Shown here: positions 51,917 through 62,875 of the stretch, one piece after another | Position numbering within the stretch: position 1 is the first letter of the stretch | How the letters are laid out: each line of letters starts with the position of its first letter | NCBI GenBank assembly: GCA_005502925.1 | Contig: SCPD01000012.1 | Span: 62,001 to 126,000 of the forward strand | DNA length: 64,000 bases | Reading direction: 5' to 3' | DNA from: Rhizobiales bacterium Y(2018) | Lineage (GTDB): Bacteria; Pseudomonadota; Alphaproteobacteria; Rhizobiales; Aestuariivirgaceae | Notes under the pieces: generated by a model | Database searches by the model: none | Seen by the model: the letters and a program-made list of their open reading frames with translations, nothing else | What the model was told of the DNA's origin: nothing | Program-made: the position numbers and the translations under genes

Positions 51917-53167
51917 ATGACGCAGGTGGCGACCGGCAAAAGTGATGTCGAGATCGGGCAGGCCCAGATCGAATGGGTGAGCCGCCATTCGCCTGTGCTC
52001 AACGGCTTTGTGCGCGAAACCTTATCCGACGGGGCGCTCAAAGGCGCCCGCATCGCTGTCGTCGTGCATCTCGAGGCCAAGACGGCCTTTCTCGCCACCG
52101 TGCTCGCCGATGCCGGCGCCGAAGTGGTCGTGGCGGGCAGCAATCCGCGCACGACGAGAGGGCCGGTGGTCGAGGCGCTGAAAGCCCGCGGCCTCACCGT
52201 CGTCTCGGCGCCCGATGGCGATCACGTGAGCTGGGAGCGCGAGCTTCTCGCCGCCGCCGATTGGGGGCCGCATTACATCATCGATGACGGCGCCGAGCTC
52301 ACCCTGCGGATGGGCAAGTTCCGGCCCAAGCTTTATGCCAATCTCAAAGGCGTTTCCGAGGAGACGACGACCGGCACGGCGCGGCTCCATGCGCTACGCG
52401 CGGCGGGCAAGCTGCCATTCGCGGCGCTGACCGCCAATGACGCGCGCTGCAAGCATCTTTTCGACAATCGTTATGCGACCGGGCAGACAACACTGCAGGC
52501 GATCCTGCGCCTCACCAACCGGCAGATCGCCGGCGCCCGCGTGGCGGTGATCGGTTATGGTTATGTCGGCCGCGGCATCGCCCTTTATGCCAAGGCGATG
52601 GGCGCCCATACACGCGTCGTCGAGACCGATCCGGTGCGGGCGTTGGAAGCGCATATGGACGGCCACAAGGTCGGCACCGCCGCCGACATGCTGCCGGGCG
52701 CCACCATGGTGATCGCGGCGACGGGCGGCATGCGCGCCGTCGGGATGAGCGAGTTCGCCCATCTCGATCACGATGTCCTCCTCGCCAATGCCGGCCATCA
52801 CGATCTCGAGATCGATGTCGATGCGCTGGCAGGCCTCACCAATGACCGCAAAGAGGCGCGGCCGGGCATCACCACCTTCCGCGTGCAGGAACGCGACCTG
52901 CATGTCCTGTCCGGCGGCGCGCTGGTCAATATCGCCGGTGGCAGCGGCCATCCGGTCGAAATCATGGATCTCACCTTTGCGGTACAAGGCTTGGGCGCCC
53001 ATCACCTTGTCTCCGCCAAGCTTACACCCGGTGTCCATATCATCCCGAAGGCGCTCGACGACGCGATTGCCGCGGCGAAGCTCAAGAGCATGGGGATATC
53101 CTTGAGTGAGGCGCGCCTGGAGCAGGAAGACGATATCGCCCAGTGGATAGAAGGAATGCCCAAGTGA
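51917..53167 (+). CDS. Adenosylhomocysteinase-like protein, copy 1
   Basis: 416 residues of the S-adenosylhomocysteine hydrolase fold. NAD-dependent enzymes of this family split the thioether of a nucleosyl-homocysteine. Catalytic-site residues are largely kept: H51 (VVVHLEAKTA; equivalent to human H55), D in YIIDDGAELT, E148-E149-TTTG, K179, D183 and N184 (CKHLFDNRYATGQ), NAD loop VIGYGYVGRG, and H294 in NAGHHDLEID. It is the short type, without the C-terminal K/Y-bearing extension and central insert of canonical bacterial enzymes. First gene of the LacI-flanked operon. The housekeeping AhcY is therefore probably elsewhere, and this copy may act on a related substrate such as S-inosylhomocysteine. 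Confidence 0.85.
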   Translation: MTQVATGKSDVEIGQAQIEWVSRHSPVLNGFVRETLSDGALKGARIAVVVHLEAKTAFLATVLADAGAEVVVAGSNPRTTRGPVVEALKARGLTVVSAPDGDHVSWERELLAAADWGPHYIIDDGAELTLRMGKFRPKLYANLKGVSEETTTGTARLHALRAAGKLPFAALTANDARCKHLFDNRYATGQTTLQAILRLTNRQIAGARVAVIGYGYVGRGIALYAKAMGAHTRVVETDPVRALEAHMDGHKVGTAADMLPGATMVIAATGGMRAVGMSEFAHLDHDVLLANAGHHDLEIDVDALAGLTNDRKEARPGITTFRVQERDLHVLSGGALVNIAGGSGHPVEIMDLTFAVQGLGAHHLVSAKLTPGVHIIPKALDDAIAAAKLKSMGISLSEARLEQEDDIAQWIEGMPK

Positions 53168-54387
53168 CGACAGCCAATCTCGCTCGAGAGGGGGCAGAGC
53201 GTATCGCCTGGGCCGGGCGCGGCATGCCGGTCCTCAACACGATCGCGGCGCGTCTGGCCGCCAGCGGGCGCTTGCGCGGCAAGAAGGTCGGCGTCTCGCT
53301 GGTGCTCGAGCCCAAGACCGCCAATCTCGCTCTGGCGCTGAAACAGGCGGGCGCCCAAGTCAGCGTCTATTGCGGCGGCAGCTCGACCGAGGCGCGGGTC
53401 GTCCATGCGCTCAGGGCGCAAGGTCTTGCGGTTTTCGCCGAGGCCGGCGCCACGGCGGCGCGCGATCTCGAACTCGCCCGTGATTTCCTGAAGACGAAGC
53501 CGGATATCCTGATCGATGACGGTGCCAGCCTCATCCGGCTGGCTCATCGCGAATTCCCCGATCTCGTTGCCGGCATGATAGGTGCCGCGGAAGAGACCAC
53601 CAGCGGGATACGTCCGCTGCGCGCCATGCATGAGGAGGGCGCGCTGCGCTTACCCGTCATCGCGGTCAATGATTCGCGCATGAAATATCTCTTCGACAAT
53701 GTCTACGGGACCGGGCAATCCTGCGTGATGGCTTTTCTCGACATGACGAATCTCCAGCTCGCGGGGCGCGAGGTGCTGGTCATCGGCTATGGCTGGGTGG
53801 GCAAAGGCGTCGCCATTCATGCCGCGGCTCTGGGGGCGCGCGTGACCGTCGCCGAGCTCGATCCGGTGAAGGCGCTGCAGGCGATCCATGACGGCTATGC
53901 GGTGAAGAGCGTCGCGCTCGCCGCGCCGAATACGGAAGTCGTCTTCGCCTCGACCGGCATCGCCGGCGTGGTGACGGAAGACCATGTGCTGAAATTGCCC
54001 GATGGCGCCTTCCTGTGCACTGCGGGCGGCGGCGATTTCGAGCTGCCGATGGATTATCTGCGCGCGCTCGGGACGGCCAAGGATGTGCGCCAGGGCGTCG
54101 TGGAATACACGCTCCCCGGCGGCGCACGCATCCGGGTGATGGTCGATGGACATTGCATCAATTGCTCGGGCGGCGAGGGCAATCCGATCGAGGTGATGGA
54201 TCTGTCGCTGTCGCTGCAGGCGATCGCGGTCGAGGAGCTGGCGGGTGATGCGGCGCCCAAGGCGCCCGGCCTCTATCCGATTTCAGAGCGGTCAGAACGT
54301 GATGTGGCATTGATCAGGCTCGGCCATGAAGGCGGCGTGATCGAACCGATGACAGAAAAATTGGCAACGGCAATACGGAGCTGGTGA
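53164..54387 (+). CDS. Adenosylhomocysteinase-like protein, copy 2 (active site altered)
   Basis: 407 residues from GTG 53164, overlapping copy 1 by four bases. Same fold and length: WAGRGMPVLNTIAARLAASG, LIDDGASLIRL, E143-E144-TTSG, K174, D178 and N179 (MKYLFDNVYGTGQSC), NAD loop VIGYGWVGKGVA, and IEVMDLSLSLQAIAVEEL. Two histidines that act on the substrate in the family are changed: the H55 equivalent is V47 (SLVLEPKTA), and the H301 equivalent is G289 (CTAGGGDFELP). It still keeps the lysine and aspartate of the hydride-transfer site. It may be a regulatory or heteromeric subunit, or an enzyme with a new reaction or substrate. Confidence 0.82.
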   Translation: MTTANLAREGAERIAWAGRGMPVLNTIAARLAASGRLRGKKVGVSLVLEPKTANLALALKQAGAQVSVYCGGSSTEARVVHALRAQGLAVFAEAGATAARDLELARDFLKTKPDILIDDGASLIRLAHREFPDLVAGMIGAAEETTSGIRPLRAMHEEGALRLPVIAVNDSRMKYLFDNVYGTGQSCVMAFLDMTNLQLAGREVLVIGYGWVGKGVAIHAAALGARVTVAELDPVKALQAIHDGYAVKSVALAAPNTEVVFASTGIAGVVTEDHVLKLPDGAFLCTAGGGDFELPMDYLRALGTAKDVRQGVVEYTLPGGARIRVMVDGHCINCSGGEGNPIEVMDLSLSLQAIAVEELAGDAAPKAPGLYPISERSERDVALIRLGHEGGVIEPMTEKLATAIRSW

Positions 54388-54389
54388 TT

Positions 54390-55703
54390 ATGACGATGGG
54401 TGTTTCGAAGTGGTTGCGCAAGGGCGTTTCAGGCGTGGCGCTGGCCACGGCATTGTTCGCGCTCGCGGCGTGTGGCGAGGAACAGGCGGCGAGCGACAAG
54501 CTCAAGACCGGCCCGATCCCCGAGGCCAAGGCTGAGCTCACCGTGTGGTCGTTCCTGCCCGGCAATTATGAGAAGGGGGTGGACGCCTATAATGCGATCG
54601 CCGCCGAGTTCCAGAAGGCCCATCCGCAGATCACGGTGAAGATCATAGATATGCCGTATGGCACCTATTTCGATCAGGTGCGCAATTCGGTCGTGGCGCA
54701 GAGCGGGCCTGACGTCATCACCATGTATGGCTCGGCGCAGGCCTATAGCTACAAGAACGGCCTCTATCCGCTGCAGGACGCGATCGATCCGGCCTTGCGC
54801 AAAGAGATCAAATATCTGGACGAAAATTATTCGGCTGACGGCAATCTCTATATCCTGCCGACCGGCTCCTATGGCTATGTGATGCTGGTCAACCGCGCCA
54901 TCTTCGCCAAGGCCGGGATCGATCCGGTTGCAGGGCTTGCCACGTGGGATGCGATGCTCGCCACCTGTAAGACGTTCTCCGAGAAGGGCATCCAGCCGAT
55001 GGCGTCGGGCTGGAAGGACGGTTACCTGTTCGAGACCTATCTCTACATGATCACCAGCCAGATGATGGACAAGCCGACGCTGGCCAAATGGGTCAAGGGC
55101 GAGCTCAAGCTCGACGACAAGCTCTTCACTGATGCCGTCAACTACATCATGGACATGAAGACCGCCGGCTGCTTCGGCGACGACAAGGCGCTGGGGCGCA
55201 ACATGTTCGACGACACGAATGTGCAATATGCCACGGGCGGCGCGGCCATGCTGGTCAATGGCGCGCTGAGCCGCGCCATGCAGCTGGTGAAAGACCAGCC
55301 GGAAACGATGGCGATGGCGTTGCCGCAAGTGCCGGCATCGAAGCACAAGAATCTCGTCGATGCGGGTGCCGAAGCCGGCTGGGGCGTCACCAAATGGACG
55401 AAGAGCCCGGAAGCCTCGGCGGCTTTCGTCAACTTCATCGCCAGCAAGGAATCGCAGGAGAAGTTGTGGGCCGCGATCGGCGTGCCGTCCAATATCGCCG
55501 GTTTCCAGGCACAAGCGCAGAACGACATGCAGGCCGCCTATCTGGCGCTGCTCGCCAATCCGGAGAACCATACCGGCTTCGCCGCCTTCCCGCTCCCGGT
55601 CCTGGCGGTGATGGAGCGCAATGCGGCGCCGCTCATGGGCGGCACGATGACGGTCCAGCAATTCATGGAGAGCGCAAACGCGGCTTTCGCCAAGACCAAC
55701 TGA
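54390..55703 (+). CDS. ABC transporter substrate-binding lipoprotein (sugar/CUT1 type)
   Basis: 437 residues from ATG 54390 (a GTG at 54384 overlaps the previous stop). Periplasmic binding protein of the extracellular solute-binding family 1. Lipoprotein signal GVALATALFALAACGEE (lipobox LAAC). Family features: AELTVWSFLPGNYEKGVDAY, FQKAHPQITVKIIDMPYGTY, and MVNRAIF-like LVNRAIFAKAGIDPVAGLAT with WDAMLATCKTF, then GGAAMLVNGALSRAM and VTKWTKSPEASAAFVNFIAS. Most relatives bind oligosaccharides or glycerol-phosphate. Given the neighbours, a nucleoside or thionucleoside ligand is more likely here, but this is inference. Confidence 0.9.
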   Translation: MTMGVSKWLRKGVSGVALATALFALAACGEEQAASDKLKTGPIPEAKAELTVWSFLPGNYEKGVDAYNAIAAEFQKAHPQITVKIIDMPYGTYFDQVRNSVVAQSGPDVITMYGSAQAYSYKNGLYPLQDAIDPALRKEIKYLDENYSADGNLYILPTGSYGYVMLVNRAIFAKAGIDPVAGLATWDAMLATCKTFSEKGIQPMASGWKDGYLFETYLYMITSQMMDKPTLAKWVKGELKLDDKLFTDAVNYIMDMKTAGCFGDDKALGRNMFDDTNVQYATGGAAMLVNGALSRAMQLVKDQPETMAMALPQVPASKHKNLVDAGAEAGWGVTKWTKSPEASAAFVNFIASKESQEKLWAAIGVPSNIAGFQAQAQNDMQAAYLALLANPENHTGFAAFPLPVLAVMERNAAPLMGGTMTVQQFMESANAAFAKTN

Positions 55704-55709
55704 TCCACC

Positions 55710-56618
55710 ATGCAGGCAGTGAAGAGGAGGGGATGGCGGCGGGCGCTCGATGGGGGGCTTGTGCTTCTCGTTCCGGCGATCGTGCTCGAAACGCTCGTCC
55801 TCTTCCTGCCCTTGGTCCATGTCGCCTACCGCTCGCTCTATGACTGGCAGCCGGGCAGCGTCTCGACATTCATCGGCTTCCAGAACTACCAGCATCTGCT
55901 CGCCGACCCGGAATTCTGGCAGGTCATCGGCAACCAGCTCTTCTATCTGCTGGGACTGCCCCTCTGGGTGATCGCGCCGCTCGTCGTCGCCTTTGCGCTG
56001 CGTGAGGGCGTCTGGCGGCCCGGGCTCTTCCGCTCTATTTATTTCCTGCCCGCGGTCATGTCGCCCGCCATTGTCGGGCTCGTCTTCCGCACGCTGCTCG
56101 CCACCGACGGGCCGGTGAATGCGGCGCTGGAGACGAGCGGCCTCGGTTTTCTCGCCCATCCCTGGCTCACCGACGTAACTTACGTGAAGCCGGTCGTCAT
56201 CTTTCTTGTCTTGTGGGCGAGCTTCGGCACCGGGGTCCTCATCTTCTCGGCCGCCTTTGCGGCAGTGCCGCAGAACATCTTCGAGGCGGCGCGGCTCGAC
56301 GGCGCCCGTTTCTGGAGCGAGTTCTGGCACATCGCGGTGCCGAGCGTGCGCGGCACGGTGTTCCTGTGGGCGATGTTCCAGCTCGTCTGCATCTTCCTCT
56401 TCATGTTCGGCTGGATCTATGTGCTGACCGGCGGCGGGCCGGGCCTCTCCAGCGCCACCATGGATTTCTTCATCTATCAGCAATTCATGCGCTTCGGCTT
56501 CTATGGCACGGCGGCGGCGCAGTCGATCGCGCTGGTCGGCGCCATCGTCCTGTTCCCGGCACTGGGCTACGGGGCGCGGGCGCTGATCGAGACCTGCGTC
56601 AAGCGGAGGCGCACATGA
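55710..56618 (+). CDS. ABC transporter permease, MalF/UgpA type
   Basis: 302 residues with six predicted membrane segments; starts six bases after the binding-protein gene. One half of the inner-membrane channel. Seen: ALDGGLVLLVPAIVLETLVL (TM1), SIYFLPAVMSPAIVGLVFRT, and the EAA loop FEAARLDGARFWSEFWHIAVPSVRG that contacts the ATPase, then the typical GWIYVLTGGGPGLSSATMDF stretch of CUT1 permeases. It overlaps the second permease by four bases. Confidence 0.92.
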   Translation: MQAVKRRGWRRALDGGLVLLVPAIVLETLVLFLPLVHVAYRSLYDWQPGSVSTFIGFQNYQHLLADPEFWQVIGNQLFYLLGLPLWVIAPLVVAFALREGVWRPGLFRSIYFLPAVMSPAIVGLVFRTLLATDGPVNAALETSGLGFLAHPWLTDVTYVKPVVIFLVLWASFGTGVLIFSAAFAAVPQNIFEAARLDGARFWSEFWHIAVPSVRGTVFLWAMFQLVCIFLFMFGWIYVLTGGGPGLSSATMDFFIYQQFMRFGFYGTAAAQSIALVGAIVLFPALGYGARALIETCVKRRRT

Positions 56619-57442
56619 AAGCGGGCAGCATGAGCAAATTCCGCACCGGCATCATGGCGCTGATCAGTCTCGCCTTCATCCTGCCGCTGCTGTTCCTCAT
56701 CGGCACTGCGATCCGCACGCGCCAGGACTACATGATGAGCCCCGGCGGGCTGCCCCGCTCCTTCACCCTCGACAATATCGTGGGGGCGTGGACGCAGGCC
56801 GGTCTCGGCCAGGCGCTTGTCGTCTCGCTGATCGTGGCGGTGATCGCCTGCATCGTCTGCGCCTCGACGGCGCTTGCCGGCGCCTTCTGGTTCCGCATCC
56901 ATCAGGGCCGTGTGGCGCGCGGGCTCAATGTGCTGCTCGTCGCCAGCTATGCCATTCCGATGGTCGCCTGGCTGATCCCGGTCTTCGTGATGCTGGCAAA
57001 CGCCCGGCTGCTCAACAATATCGTGGTCGCCGGCATCATCGCCGGGGTGGCTAGCCTGCCTTTCGCGATCTATCTCATCCACACTTTCTTCCGCCAGGCG
57101 CTGACGACGGAACTGCTCGAAGCCGCCGCTCTCGACGGCGCGAGGGTGCTCAAGGTCTTCTGGTATATCGCGGTGCCGATGTCGCGCCCGGCGCTTGCTT
57201 CGGTCGTGGCGCTCGTCTTCGTGTGGACCTTCGGCGACCTCCTGATGGCGGCGACGCTTTTACAAGGCAATCCGCAGGTCTATACGCTCACCCTCGCGGC
57301 GACGACGCTGTCGACGCGCGAGGAGGTCAATCTACAAGGCCAGGCCGCGGCCGCGCTCGTGTCGCTCATCCCGGTGCTCCTGGTGTTCATGGTGGCGCAG
57401 CGCTCGCTCGCCGCCGGGTTTGGAGCCGGCAGTGGTAAGTAA
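56615..57442 (+). CDS. ABC transporter permease, MalG/UgpE type
   Basis: 275 residues from ATG 56615, with GGAGG five bases upstream, overlapping the first permease stop (ATGA). Six predicted membrane segments. Features: MALISLAFILPLLFLIGTAI (TM1), LTLDNI-type FTLDNIVGAWTQAGLGQALV, PMVAWLIPVFVMLANARLLN, IYLIHTFFRQ and the EAA loop LLEAAALDGARVLKVFWYIA. The second subunit of the heterodimeric channel. An open frame runs back to 56213 in another reading of the first permease, but is not coding there. The next gene begins 10 bases before its end. Confidence 0.92.
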   Translation: MKAGSMSKFRTGIMALISLAFILPLLFLIGTAIRTRQDYMMSPGGLPRSFTLDNIVGAWTQAGLGQALVVSLIVAVIACIVCASTALAGAFWFRIHQGRVARGLNVLLVASYAIPMVAWLIPVFVMLANARLLNNIVVAGIIAGVASLPFAIYLIHTFFRQALTTELLEAAALDGARVLKVFWYIAVPMSRPALASVVALVFVWTFGDLLMAATLLQGNPQVYTLTLAATTLSTREEVNLQGQAAAALVSLIPVLLVFMVAQRSLAAGFGAGSGK

Positions 57443-58709
57443 GATCTATGGCGCCGACTGGGTTGTTCCGGTCGCTTCCGCGCCTTTGCGCGACGCGGTG
57501 GTGGCGATCGAAGCGGGCCGCATCACCTTTGTCGGCCCTGCGGCGCAGTTGCCAAGCCATCTGCGCGACGAGGCGATAGACTGGACCAACGGTGTGATCA
57601 CGCCCGGCCTCGTCAATGCCCACACCCATCTGCAATATAGCGGTTTCGACGCGCTGGGCCGCGGACAGTATCGCGGCTTCGAGGATTGGAGCGTCGCTTT
57701 CGAGGCGCATTACGACACCATTCGTAATGCCGAGGAATGGGGCTTGGCGGCGGCACAAGGGGCCAAGCTCGGTCTCACCACCGGGACAACGGTGTTCTCG
57801 GAGATCATCACCAGCGATGAAGCGCGCGGCGCCATCGCCGCGGCGCAGGCGACCGGCATCGAATATCTCGAGGTCATCGCCGAGACGACACGTTCCTGGG
57901 CGAATGGCGGGCGTGAGGAGCTGATCAAATGGCTCGATGACAAAGCGACGATCGCCACCGGCATCTCGCCGCACGCGCCCTATAATCTCGATCCTTCGGT
58001 CGTTGGCGACCTGGTCGAGCTCGCCCGGTCACGCGATCTGCGGCTTCATACACATCTGGGGGAATCGGCGCTCGAAGAGGCGTTCTATCTCACCGGCGAT
58101 CCGGCGGTGCTGTTCATCTATGGCGATCTGCGCGATGAGTATCACCTGGTGCAGCAGAAGGGCTCAGGCCTCAAGACGGCTGCCTATGCCGACAGCGTGG
58201 GACTGCTCGGCGAATGCACGCATATTGCTCATGGCGTCTATTTCGACAGATGCCAGCGAGACCTCCTGCGGGAGCGCAATACACGGGTGGCGCTCTGTCC
58301 GCGCTCCAATGCGGTGATCGGCCTCGCCGAAGCACCGGTCGCGGCCTATCTGGCGGAAGGCCACGACATCGCGGTCGGCACCGATTCACTGGCCTCGGCG
58401 CCGTCGCTCGACCTGATGGCGGATGTGAAAGCCCTGGCCCGGATCGCGCATGATCAAGGGTATCGCGAGAACGATCTGTGGCAACGCGTGGTGCGGGCGG
58501 CGACGCAAGGCGGCGCGCGGGCGCTCGGCATGGCGGAGAAGGGCTATGGCGCGCTCGTCGCCGGCGGTCCGGCGGATCTCGCACTTTTCGCCATCGACGT
58601 GATGGATGGAAATGTCGAACGGGCGCTGGTCGAGCAGGGGGAGGGGCAATGCGTCCTCACCATCGCGCAAGGCCGTATCGTGCATGACAGTCGCAAGCGG
58701 ATGGGATGA
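57432..58709 (+). CDS. Amidohydrolase, MTA/SAH deaminase-like (ATZ/TRZ group)
   Basis: 425 residues from GTG 57432 (GGAG six bases upstream; a TTG at 57420 is possible). Metal-dependent aminohydrolase with a TIM barrel. Metal and catalytic residues: H64-T-H66 in [16 protein letters not shown]208 and nearby E in [15 protein letters not shown]264/H267 in [11 protein letters not shown]318 in [19 protein letters not shown], with the beta-sandwich ends IVPVASA-like DWVVPVASA and [10 protein letters not shown]. The HLGES plus [11 protein letters not shown] pattern is that of adenosine-nucleoside and SAH deaminases, though guanine or triazine hydrolases share it. With AHCY-like and nucleoside hydrolase neighbours, deamination of SAH to S-inosylhomocysteine is the leading hypothesis. 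Overlaps permease and ATPase genes. Confidence 0.85.
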   Translation: MVSKIYGADWVVPVASAPLRDAVVAIEAGRITFVGPAAQLPSHLRDEAIDWTNGVITPGLVNAHTHLQYSGFDALGRGQYRGFEDWSVAFEAHYDTIRNAEEWGLAAAQGAKLGLTTGTTVFSEIITSDEARGAIAAAQATGIEYLEVIAETTRSWANGGREELIKWLDDKATIATGISPHAPYNLDPSVVGDLVELARSRDLRLHTHLGESALEEAFYLTGDPAVLFIYGDLRDEYHLVQQKGSGLKTAAYADSVGLLGECTHIAHGVYFDRCQRDLLRERNTRVALCPRSNAVIGLAEAPVAAYLAEGHDIAVGTDSLASAPSLDLMADVKALARIAHDQGYRENDLWQRVVRAATQGGARALGMAEKGYGALVAGGPADLALFAIDVMDGNVERALVEQGEGQCVLTIAQGRIVHDSRKRMG

Positions 58710-59722
58710 GAGACATGTCCAATCTCAAGATCAGCAAGCTCCATAAGCATTTCGGCGCGGTCGATGTGCTCAAGGACATCAATCTCGACATCCGCACGGG
58801 TGAGTTCGTGGTTTTCGTCGGCCCGTCGGGCTGCGGCAAGTCGACCTTGCTGCGCTGCATATCGGGGCTCGAAGCGGCGAGCTCCGGTTCGATCGAGATC
58901 GACGGCCAGGTGATCGACGATGTCGAGCCGGCGCAGCGCGGCATCGCCATGGTGTTCCAGAATTATGCGCTCTATCCGCATATGGATGTGTTCGGCAACA
59001 TGGCCTTCTCGCTGAAGATGCAGGGCCTAGCCAAGGACGAGATCAGGCGCAAGGTCGAGGCGGCGGCGGAGAAGCTGCAACTCACGCCATATCTCGATCG
59101 CCTGCCGGCGCAGCTTTCCGGCGGCCAGCGCCAGCGCGTCGCCATCGGCCGCGCCATCGTGCGCGACCCCAAGGTTTTCCTGTTCGACGAGCCCTTGTCC
59201 AATCTCGATGCGGCGCTCAGGGTGCGCATGCGCATGGAGATCGCCCAGCTCAAGCTGCAGCTTCCCAACACGACGATGATCTATGTGACGCATGACCAGG
59301 TCGAGGCGATGACCATGGCCCAGCGCATCGTGGTGCTGAAGGATGGCAAAGTGGAGCAGGTGGGGACACCGCTCGATCTCTATGAGCGGCCGCAGTCGCA
59401 ATTCGTGGCGGGCTTCATCGGCTCACCGCGGATGAACTTCTTCACCGGCCGGCACGCCGAGACGTTCAAGGCGCATACGGTGGGCGTCAGGGCCGAGCAT
59501 CTCGACATCGTCGGCGCGGGCGGCGTCTGGTCCGGCAAAGTCGTCTATTCGGAGAATCTCGGCGCCGACACATTCATCTATGCCGATATCGGCGCCGAGG
59601 CGCCGGTCGTCGTGCGCCAGCCTGGCAAGTCGGTCTTCGCCGCCGGTGCGGAAATTGCGCTCGTTCCCAAGGCCCGGGAACTCCATCTGTTCGATGAGGC
59701 GGGCCGGCCGGTTCCGAAATAG
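58706..59722 (+). CDS. ABC transporter ATP-binding protein (MalK/UgpC type)
   Basis: 338 residues, ATG overlapping the amidohydrolase stop by four bases. Energises the permease pair. Walker [21 protein letters not shown]-loop [19 protein letters not shown], signature [19 protein letters not shown], Walker [21 protein letters not shown] and switch [16 protein letters not shown]. The C-terminal TOBE/MalK regulatory domain ([48 protein letters not shown]) is slightly shorter than usual (~360-residue relatives). Last gene of the operon that begins at 51917. Confidence 0.94.
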   Translation: MRDMSNLKISKLHKHFGAVDVLKDINLDIRTGEFVVFVGPSGCGKSTLLRCISGLEAASSGSIEIDGQVIDDVEPAQRGIAMVFQNYALYPHMDVFGNMAFSLKMQGLAKDEIRRKVEAAAEKLQLTPYLDRLPAQLSGGQRQRVAIGRAIVRDPKVFLFDEPLSNLDAALRVRMRMEIAQLKLQLPNTTMIYVTHDQVEAMTMAQRIVVLKDGKVEQVGTPLDLYERPQSQFVAGFIGSPRMNFFTGRHAETFKAHTVGVRAEHLDIVGAGGVWSGKVVYSENLGADTFIYADIGAEAPVVVRQPGKSVFAAGAEIALVPKARELHLFDEAGRPVPK

Positions 59723-59839
59723 TGGGATTGGCGTCGAGTTTGGCTCGATTTAGCGACTCATTTTTATAAAAAATCTCGAAATAACAATGATTTGAGTCTG
59801 CCGCTCGAAAGGGCGGGATGAATTTTTGCGTTTCAGGGC

Positions 59840-59885
59840 TTGTAAGAATGACTCTTAAGATATATCTTGATTATCAGTCTTACAA
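59840..59885. promoter_or_regulatory. 46-bp nested dyad operator upstream of the PadR/YqjI-like gene
   Basis: The outer arms TTGTAAGA (59840-59847) and TCTTACAA (59878-59885) and the inner palindrome AAGATATATCTT (59857-59868) share one centre (59862.5). A further half copy GGTATATCTC lies at 59895-59904 next to the start codon. The layout suggests two dimers binding around the promoter; autorepression is inferred. Confidence 0.65.
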
Positions 59886-59905
59886 ACTATCGAAAGGTAT
59901 ATCTC

Positions 59906-60511
59906 ATGTTTGGACGTCATCATGAACATCGGGGCCGGCACGACCGCCATCACGACTGCGCCCCTGGCGGGCGCTGGGGCCGGGGCAGGCGCCCTGGCGA
60001 CGACGATGAAGGTTTTGGGCGCGGCGGCTTCTTTGGCGGCCGGGGTTCGCGCATGTTCGGTCACGGCGATCTCAGGCTCGTGCTCCTGGCGCTGATCGCC
60101 GAGAAGCCGCGGCATGGCTATGAGCTCATCCGCGCCATCGAGGAGAAGTTCGGGGGCAATTACGCGCCAAGCCCGGGCGCCGTCTATCCGACCCTCACAC
60201 TGCTCGAAGAGCAGGATTATGTCGTTGCGGAAGCCCGAGAAGGCACGAAGAAGCTCTATCAGGTGACCGAAGCAGGCCGGCAGTTCCTGGAAGAGAACAG
60301 CGTCGCCCTCAAAGGCATCCAGGCGCGCATGGATCTCGCGGCCCAGGCCTTCGCCATGCATTCGACGCCGGAATCGGTGCGCGAGGCGATCCGGACCCTG
60401 AAGCAATCGCTCCATATGCGCCGCGGGCCGTGGACGAGCGAAGAAGCGGAGCGGGTGCGCAAGCTCATCGAAGCGACGGCGCGCCAGATCGTCGGCGGTC
60501 CGGAGAATTGA
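59906..60511 (+). CDS. PadR-family metal-responsive regulator (YqjI-like)
   Basis: 201 residues from ATG 59906 (GAAAGG eight bases upstream). Residues 1-~48 are a His/Gly/Arg-rich head with H5, H6, H8, H12, H15, H16 and C18, then MFGHGDLRLVLLALIAEKPR and HGYELIRAIEEKFGGNYAPS, PGAVYPTLTLLEEQDYVV. This matches E. coli YqjI, a nickel/iron-responsive PadR repressor with a His-rich N-terminus and the same FGHGELRL and NYTPSPG motifs. The head probably binds Ni(II) or Fe(II) and releases DNA. The C-terminal helix (~165-201) is for dimerisation. The ferric-reductase gene yqjH, the partner in E. coli, is not adjacent. A terminator follows. Confidence 0.88.
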   Translation: MFGRHHEHRGRHDRHHDCAPGGRWGRGRRPGDDDEGFGRGGFFGGRGSRMFGHGDLRLVLLALIAEKPRHGYELIRAIEEKFGGNYAPSPGAVYPTLTLLEEQDYVVAEAREGTKKLYQVTEAGRQFLEENSVALKGIQARMDLAAQAFAMHSTPESVREAIRTLKQSLHMRRGPWTSEEAERVRKLIEATARQIVGGPEN

Positions 60512-60534
60512 TCCTGACAGGTTCAGGGTCTTGA

Positions 60535-62727
<2,193 letters not shown>

Positions 62728-62730
62728 TCA

Positions 62731-62846
62731 CTCACCTTCATGCTGAGGTGCGAGCGCCAGCGAGCTTCGAAGCATGATCCAGGGACAGAGGTCGTGCCGC
62801 TTGTCAACCCTTCGAGGCCCGGCTGCGCCGGGCACCTCAGGGTGAG
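62731..62846. repeat. Dispersed intergenic repeat with inverted ends
   Basis: Begins CTCACCTTCATGCTGAGGTG and ends with CACCTCAGGGTGAG, so CTCACC/GGTGAG and GAGGTG/CACCTC are inverted ends. The interior holds GCTTCGAAGC and GCCCGGCTGCGCCGGGC hairpins. This sequence type is a familiar intergenic repeat of Rhizobiales genomes. It lies between the convergent ligA and lysR genes. Confidence 0.75.
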
Positions 62847-62875
62847 GGGTGTAAATCAGGTGATCTCGTTTCGCA

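Noticed and set aside
50794-52197. A 467-residue LacI-family protein
   Set aside because: The N-terminal 140 residues would cover the divergent promoter and the start of the AHCY-like gene; the LacI helix-turn-helix begins at ATG 51777.
51917-53167. Housekeeping AhcY
   Set aside because: The protein is the short type, lies in a LacI-controlled transport operon and is paired with an altered paralogue; canonical alphaproteobacterial AhcY is longer and usually in a different context.
56213-56614. Extended N-terminus for the second permease
   Set aside because: That stretch is out of frame with the first permease and Arg/His-rich; ATG 56615 has a strong ribosome binding site and the normal start of the family.
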